NCBI RefSeq assembly: GCF_000002995.4
Contig: NW_025062479.1
Span: forward strand, 13,649,721 to 13,713,720
From: Brugia malayi
Taxonomy: Eukaryota; Nematoda; Chromadorea; Rhabditida; Onchocercidae
Direction of reading: 5' to 3'
DNA: 64,000 nucleotides
The notes under the pieces were generated by a model. It was not told the DNA's origin, did no database searches, and saw nothing but the letters and a program-made list of their open reading frames with translations. A program made the translations under genes and the position numbers. The number at the start of each line of letters is the position of its first letter. The stretch's first letter is position 1. Below, piece by piece: positions 62,669 through 64,000 of the stretch.

Positions 62669-64000
62669 ATTGGTTTTTAACAAAGAATTTTTCTATTCCA
62701 AAATGGGGTCACATCTTATTAATTTACAAATTCTTCTTTTTCGGGATTAAATTTAATGTTAGTTAAGAGAAATTATAGCAGTTCAACTATAAAAGTTTCA
62801 TAGAACCGGAAAAACGAACAAAAAATATTTTTTGATTTGTGAGGACGTGATTTGGAATTACTGCTTAAGGTGTGAGATGAAATTGAGAGTATGATTAGCT
62901 TTTGAAAAGTGATATATCAAATGCTATGTCAGAAATTATTTTAATGACTACTTTAAGGAACTATTGATATAGCTGTTGTAAAAAAGTAGAGCGAAGGATG
63001 AGAGTTAAAAAAAATAGCTGTTTGAAGTTTCTCTAACTGTGGTTCACTTGTATGTAATGTATATCATCCCTTTAATAACATTTATTCTGAGAATGATTCA
63101 AAAATTATGCAAAATCAGTTCTTTAAATTGCTGTTCGTAATAATCTATAAAATTTTTGATTGCTTTTTAGTTTAACTATAAATTGTTTGGTTATTAAAAA
63201 ACTTTCTACTACTTCTTGTATGGTAATGATGAAATTTATGTTGTGTAAATCGTTTTTATTTGAAAGCACTCTTCTTTTTGTGCTAATATAAATTCAACAA
63301 ATATTTCATTATTACTTAATAAGAAAAAAACTTATTTAACGTCAAATATTTCATGTAATATTTTTATGCAAATCATTATGTTGATGAAATGATAAGGATT
63401 TTCTTTTTTAACTTTTTTCTCCTTCTCTTTGTCTCTCTCTTCCTTTGTTATCCTTATTTTCTTATTTTTAAATTATTGTAAAGGAAAGTGAGATGTTTAA
63501 TGCATGAAATATGCATTTATATAGTCATAAAAGAAAATGATAAAAATCCGAAGAGTAATGAATTAAAATTAGCAAATAATAGTGAGTAGTAAATCTTACT
63601 TTCCTAATTATAAAGCTTAAAAAAAATTATCAGTAAATTTTGTTTGCAATAAAGTGCAAATGAAATGGCTGAAAGGAATGATTCAAATATTAAATTCGTT
63701 TCTTTTTTTCCTTTTCATTACAATAAATTTTATGATTTCATTTTAAAAAACTGTATTATATTATTTTATCATATATTATATGTATATTTTTATTTTTTTT
63801 ATCATATATTTTGTTATTTTATTTTTATATTGTCTGATTCAAATGTGAATTTTTTTTTAGTTTTAACTCTCATATAAAATCTGTAAGAAGTAAACATTTT
63901 CTTCCATGACAAATATTAGGTGCGATTTTAATTATGAAATTATTTGAATTTTGAAATGAATTATATATGACAAGAACTATTTTCTTAATGATTTTAGAAT
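62669..64000. other. Right flank, no gene seen
   Basis: The 3' UTR of the PPP1R11 gene and then A/T-rich sequence. An open frame near 63665 is mostly poly-T-derived Phe/Tyr/Ile codons and does not look like a protein. Confidence 0.5.

Overview
The window is eukaryotic and looks like a filarial-type nematode. It is very AT-rich, with many T/A homopolymers, short exons, and introns that mostly end in TTTTCAG/TTTTAG. Acceptor-like sites (TTTCAG, TTTAG) lie just upstream of several start codons and look like spliced-leader trans-splice sites. Protein matches are to conserved animal families; where I remember the C. elegans relative (for example GCK-1) the match is very close. I cannot name the species. 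I see no bacterial, Wolbachia-like, viral or transposase coding sequence, and no tRNA or rRNA gene.

All genes were rebuilt exon by exon by following reading phase across splice sites. Left to right: a CS-domain (p23/B-ind1-like) protein (-, 421-1880); a 6.3 kb gene-free stretch; a germinal-centre kinase III, gck-1 (+, 8227-19047, 14 exons, 587 aa); AMP deaminase (-, 21020-31880, 19 exons, 921 aa) with an alternative first exon at 32133-32226; a 4.6 kb low-complexity gap; a tiny secreted collagen-like gene (+, 36850-37570) facing a transmembrane collagen-like gene (-, 39050-40506); ribosomal protein S4 (+, 41768-44391); a TRUB2-like pseudouridine synthase (+, 44870-47893); a ceramide synthase (-, 52353-54867); NAC alpha (+, 56511-58428); ribosomal protein L17 (-, 59257-60608); and PPP1R11 (+, 61213-62668). 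The last 1.3 kb has no recognisable gene.

Most genes are housekeeping: three act in translation (S4, L17, NAC alpha), one in purine balance, one in sphingolipid synthesis, one in RNA modification, and two in phosphorylation control (GCK-III kinase, PP1 inhibitor). The accessory-looking part is the collagen-like pair at 36.8-40.5 kb. Each member has exactly 14 Gly-X-Y triplets and shares [10 protein letters not shown], on opposite strands.

The points most worth checking are: four GC-AG introns among about 63 (three in one gene); a 25-bp hairpin antisense in rps-4 intron 1 whose two mispairs become G-U pairs only on the minus strand; a GC-rich cassette with an in-frame stop in the last rps-4 intron; the convergent collagen pair; two adjacent perfect or near-perfect hairpins at 3.34-3.45 kb; and two phase-compatible alternative first exons of AMP deaminase.
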